DNA of 9,089 nt from Lysobacterales bacterium UBA5700 (GTDB lineage: Bacteria > Pseudomonadota > Gammaproteobacteria > Xanthomonadales > Xanthomonadaceae), in assembly GCA_002420085.1 (NCBI GenBank), contig DIHI01000101.1, positions 20,671 through 29,759 of the forward strand. Reading direction: 5' to 3'. Shown here in pieces: positions 5,960 through 9,089 of this stretch. Each line of letters starts with the position of its first letter. The stretch's first letter is position 1. A program made the position numbers and the translations under genes. Below the pieces are notes generated by a model, which was not told where the DNA came from, made no database searches, and saw only the letters and a program-made list of their open reading frames with translations.

Positions 5960-7561
5960 ATGAGCGAACGCGAATGCATGGAATACGACGTGGTGACCGT
6001 CGGTGCCGGCCCGGCCGGCCTGGCCTTCGCCATGCGGCTCAAGCAGACTCGACCGGAGCTGTCGGTCTGCGTGATCGAAAAAGCCTCCACCATCGGCGCC
6101 CACATCCTGTCCGGTGCCGTGATCGAACCCGGCCCGCTCGATCAACTGCTGCCCGACTGGCGGCAGAACCCGCCGCCGGTCTGCGTGCCCGCCGGCCAGG
6201 ATGAGTTCTGGCTGCTCACCCGCACCGGTGGCTACCGCTTCCCGGTGGTGCCGCCACAGATGAACAACCACGGCAACTACATCGTCTCGCTCGGCGCCCT
6301 GTGCGCCTGGCTGGCGCCCCAGGCCGAAGCACTGGGGGTGGAAATCTATCCCGGCTTCGCCGCCGCCGAAACCCTGTTCGACGACAGTGGCGCCGTGGCC
6401 GGCGTGCGGATCGGCGACATGGGCGTGGCCCGTGACGGCTCGCCGAAGGCCAGCTACACCCAGGGCATCGATATCAAGGCCCGGATCACGGTGCTGGCCG
6501 AGGGGGCACGCGGCCACCTCAGCAAGCGCCTGATCAAGCACTACCATCTGGACGCCGACTGCGACCCGCCGAGCTTCTCGATCGGCATCAAGGAACTCTG
6601 GCAATTGCCGGAAGACCGGGTCGAACCGGGCAAGATCGTTCACAGCTTCGGCTGGCCGGCCGACCGCCACACCTATGGCGGCAGTTTCATCTATCACCTC
6701 GACCGGGGGCGGGTGGCGATCGGCTATGTCTCCGGGCTCGACTACCGCGACCCGATGTACCAGCCTTACGAAGCCTTTCAGCAGTTCAAGCACCACCCGA
6801 CCGTGCAACCCCTGCTCGAAGGCGGCAACATCCTGTCGGCCGGCGCCCGTGCCATCGTCACCGGCGGCTGGCAATCACTGCCCAAGCTCGACATGCCCGG
6901 CGCCATGCTGATCGGCGACGCCGCCGGCCTGCTGAACGTGCCCAAGGTCAAGGGCGTACACCAGGCGCTGCGCTCCGGCCTGCTGGCTGCCGAACATCTC
7001 GCCGAGCGGCTCGACCCGGCCGGCTGGGATGCCAGGCTGCGCAGCTCGCCGATCGCCGACGAACTGCGCAAGGTTCGCAATTTCAAACCGGCCTTCAAGC
7101 GCGGCCTGTGGTGGGGCCTGGCCAACTCGGCCTGGGAAACCCTCACCCAGGGTCGCTCACCGTGGACACTGAAGGTGGTCGATGACGCCTCGCAGTTGCA
7201 GCGCCTGGGCGAGTACTCTGCCCCGGATCGCGGCTATGTCGAGCGCAGCCTGGCGCCGCGCGATCGCCTGGCCGGCGTCTACTACGCCGCCACCGAGCAT
7301 GACGAGGATCAGCCGGTCCACCTGCGGGTCGCCGACACCAGCATCTGCATCGATCGCTGTGCGGTCGAATACGGCAATCCCTGCACCCGCTTCTGCCCGG
7401 CCGGAGTCTACGAAATCGTCGACGACGATGCTGGCAAGCGTTTGCAGATCAACGCCGCCAATTGCGTCCACTGCAAGACCTGCGACATCAAGGACCCGTC
7501 GCAGAATATCGACTGGACGACGCCCGAAGGCGGCGGCGGCCCCAATTATCCGAATATGTGA
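5960..7561 (+). CDS. Electron-transfer flavoprotein:ubiquinone oxidoreductase (ETF dehydrogenase)
   Basis: Protein of 533 residues, within the usual 530-560. ETF-QO is a membrane-surface enzyme that passes electrons from reduced ETF (fatty-acid and amino-acid oxidation) to ubiquinone through FAD and one 4Fe-4S cluster. The FAD-binding motif VGAGPAG lies at residues 14-20. The second flavin motif GDAAGLLNVPKVKGVHQALRSG begins at 319. The Fe-S domain has CTRFCPAGVYEI (C475 and C479, the latter or former giving one ligand) and CVHCKTC with C502, C505 and C508. The C-terminus PEGGGGPNYPNM is typical. The start at 5960 has a good Shine-Dalgarno site and begins close to the conserved MEYDVVTVGAG. 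No etfA/etfB genes are in the window. Codon use stays like the upstream genes until roughly residue 500, then the last 30 codons show ACG ACG and AAT TAT like the downstream gene, hinting at a junction within the gene. Confidence 0.96.
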   Translation: MSERECMEYDVVTVGAGPAGLAFAMRLKQTRPELSVCVIEKASTIGAHILSGAVIEPGPLDQLLPDWRQNPPPVCVPAGQDEFWLLTRTGGYRFPVVPPQMNNHGNYIVSLGALCAWLAPQAEALGVEIYPGFAAAETLFDDSGAVAGVRIGDMGVARDGSPKASYTQGIDIKARITVLAEGARGHLSKRLIKHYHLDADCDPPSFSIGIKELWQLPEDRVEPGKIVHSFGWPADRHTYGGSFIYHLDRGRVAIGYVSGLDYRDPMYQPYEAFQQFKHHPTVQPLLEGGNILSAGARAIVTGGWQSLPKLDMPGAMLIGDAAGLLNVPKVKGVHQALRSGLLAAEHLAERLDPAGWDARLRSSPIADELRKVRNFKPAFKRGLWWGLANSAWETLTQGRSPWTLKVVDDASQLQRLGEYSAPDRGYVERSLAPRDRLAGVYYAATEHDEDQPVHLRVADTSICIDRCAVEYGNPCTRFCPAGVYEIVDDDAGKRLQINAANCVHCKTCDIKDPSQNIDWTTPEGGGGPNYPNM

Positions 7562-7572
7562 CGTCAGAACGT

Positions 7573-7577
7573 AGGAG
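7573..7577 (+). promoter_or_regulatory. Ribosome binding site deciding a TTG start
   Basis: AGGAG lies 8 bases before TTG 7586. It identifies this rare start codon, because no ATG or GTG precedes the lipoprotein signal sequence that follows in frame. Confidence 0.75.
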
Positions 7578-7585
7578 CGTTTGCG

Positions 7586-9089
7586 TTGAACAAAATTCTG
7601 TTGACCCTCGCCGGCGCGTTCGCGCTCAGCGCTTGCGCGACGGCGCCGGCCGCGTCTGAAAGCGCGGCGGGCGATTATCTCGCAGGACGTGTCGCGGCGG
7701 GCGTCAACGACGTCGGCGCGGCCGCCGACAAATACGCCGCCGCCGTCGCCGCCAACCCGCACGACAGCGAGGCGCTTCGCCAGGCGTTTTTCTTTTCGCT
7801 CGCGGCGGGGCGCATCGACGCCGCGCTGCCCTTCGCCGAACGGCTCATCGGCGCCGACCCGTCGGACGGCCTTGCGCGGGTGACGCTGGCGGCCGCGAAA
7901 CTCAAGCGCGGCGATCACGCCGGCGCAAAGGCCGGGCTTTCGGGCGAATTCCAGGAATCCTTCTCAAAGTCGATCGCGACGCTCGCGGTCGTGTGGATCG
8001 AGGCCGAACTCGGCGGCCCTGAAAAAGGCCTCGCCGCGCTCGGCGCGGCGCCGGAGGACGTTTTCAAAGGGTTCAATTCGGGCGTCACCGCGATCCTCGC
8101 GGAGGAGGCCGGCCAGATCGACGCGGCGCGCGCCGCGCACGAGCTCGCCGTCGGCTCCTTCGCCGGACCGGCGGGGCGCGAGGCTTACGGCGCGTTCCTC
8201 GAACGCATCGGCGACAAGGCGGCGGCGCGGAGTTTTTACGAAGCGCTCGAAAAGGAGCGCGGCGCGGCCCGCCGCGCGGCCCGCGCCGGTCTGCGGCGCG
8301 TCGAGAAGGGAACGCCCAGCAAGGCGTATACGGACCTTTCCGCGGCGGAAGGGACGGCGCTCGCCTTCTACAATTTCTCCGGCAACATTCTCGAACAATC
8401 GGCGGGCGAGCGCGCCCGCGCGTCCGAAGCCGGGTTCAATGTCGGCCAGCCGCAATTCACGCTGCCGCTCGCGCTTGCGCAGCTGGCGATCTATCTCGAT
8501 CCGGATTTTGCGCCCGCGCGCCAGCTCGCCGGGTCGATCTTCAACGTCTATGCGAATTTCGCCGCCGCCCGCGACATGTTCCGGCGAATCCCGCCGTCCT
8601 CGCCCTATTACGAGCAGGCGCAGATCGAAATCGCGTCGAGCCTTGCGGCGGAGGAAAGATCCGATGAGGCGATCGCGCTGATAAAGGCGGCGGTCAGGGC
8701 CGACAAATCCTCCGAGGAAATGCGCCTGACGCTCGCCGGGCTCTACGCCGAGCGCGGCCGTCACGCCGACGCCGTTGCGGCGGCGGGCGAGGCGATCGCG
8801 CTTCTCAGCCCCAATCCGCCGGAAGACGCCTGGCGCTTTTACGTCGCGCGCGCCGCCGCGTTGATGGAGCTGAAACGCTGGCCGGAAGCCGAAAGCGATC
8901 TGAAAAAGGCGGTCGAGATCGCGCCAGAAGAGCCGACGACGCTCAACTATCTCGGCTACAGCTGGGCGGAGCGCGGGGAAAATCTCGACGAGGCGTTCAC
9001 GCTGATTGAAAAGGCGGTGGCGCTTGCGCCCGGTTCGGGCGCCATCATCGACAGCCTCGGCTGGGCGCATTACCAGCGCGGCGATTATC
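7586..9089 (+). CDS. TPR-repeat lipoprotein, 3' end outside the window
   Basis: At least 501 residues, open to the window end. The start is TTG, giving (M)NKILLTLAGAFALSACATAP: a short signal peptide with lipobox LSAC and the lipidated Cys at residue 17. Residue +2 is Ala, which suggests the outer membrane. The rest is helical with repeated TPR-like units, for example DKYAAAVAANPHDSEALRQAFFFSLAAGRIDAALPFAERLIGADP near residues 48-93. The strongest stretch is the last: SDLKKAVEIAPEEPTTLNYLGYSWAERGENLDEAFTLIEKAVALAPGSGAIIDSLGWAHYQRGDY, very like conserved TPR proteins of alphaproteobacteria. From memory, related genes sit just before ispE in several proteobacteria, so ispE may follow. TPR proteins scaffold protein complexes; a specific partner is not visible. 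Codon use (GCG, CTC, CTT, AAA, TTT) differs clearly from all genes to the left. Confidence 0.88.
   Translation, partial: MNKILLTLAGAFALSACATAPAASESAAGDYLAGRVAAGVNDVGAAADKYAAAVAANPHDSEALRQAFFFSLAAGRIDAALPFAERLIGADPSDGLARVTLAAAKLKRGDHAGAKAGLSGEFQESFSKSIATLAVVWIEAELGGPEKGLAALGAAPEDVFKGFNSGVTAILAEEAGQIDAARAAHELAVGSFAGPAGREAYGAFLERIGDKAAARSFYEALEKERGAARRAARAGLRRVEKGTPSKAYTDLSAAEGTALAFYNFSGNILEQSAGERARASEAGFNVGQPQFTLPLALAQLAIYLDPDFAPARQLAGSIFNVYANFAAARDMFRRIPPSSPYYEQAQIEIASSLAAEERSDEAIALIKAAVRADKSSEEMRLTLAGLYAERGRHADAVAAAGEAIALLSPNPPEDAWRFYVARAAALMELKRWPEAESDLKKAVEIAPEEPTTLNYLGYSWAERGENLDEAFTLIEKAVALAPGSGAIIDSLGWAHYQRGDY

Noticed and set aside
7964..9070. Minus-strand open frame of 368 codons opposite the TPR gene
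   Set aside because: The plus frame has a lipobox, ribosome site and TPR motifs; the minus product shows only charged low-complexity sequence.

Overview
The window is GC-rich and densely coding. Most of it (about 1 to 7500) reads like one proteobacterial genome, probably gammaproteobacterial and possibly Xanthomonadales-like. I infer this from gene content, strong CTG/GCC/ACC codon preference and near -35/-10 promoter consensus; no marker gene fixes the taxonomy. The last 1.5 kb uses different codons (GCG, CTC, CTT, AAA, TTT) and encodes a TPR lipoprotein of alphaproteobacterial character.

Layout: (1) 1-1947, the end of an MCE-type lipid ABC transporter operon: ATPase C-terminus, membrane-anchored MCE substrate-binding protein and auxiliary outer-membrane lipoprotein, tightly spaced and co-oriented. 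(2) 1948-2215, a noncoding leader with a strong predicted promoter, a 13-bp-stem hairpin and a permuted repeat, in front of a small secreted protein of unknown function (2216-2743). (3) 2744-5071, a two-gene BlaI/BlaR1-like regulatory unit: a winged-helix repressor coupled by ATGA overlap to an M56 membrane metalloprotease whose C-terminus is a TonB-type domain instead of a penicillin sensor. A 13-bp palindrome upstream is a candidate operator. (4) 5090-5713 on the minus strand, an AlkB-family DNA dealkylase convergent with the protease gene. (5) A 246-bp divergent intergenic region with a fourfold 13-14 bp repeat near alkB and a predicted promoter for the next gene. (6) 5960-7561, electron-transfer flavoprotein:ubiquinone oxidoreductase. 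(7) 7586-end, the TPR lipoprotein, starting at TTG and running off the window.

The genes form separate functional units: lipid transport in the envelope, a proteolysis-controlled repressor switch, DNA alkylation repair and respiratory electron entry. The most important caution is the sudden change of codon style near the ETF-QO stop codon, in a highly conserved Fe-S coding stretch. It may mark an assembly chimera or a recombination point. No RNA genes, insertion sequences or CRISPR arrays were seen.
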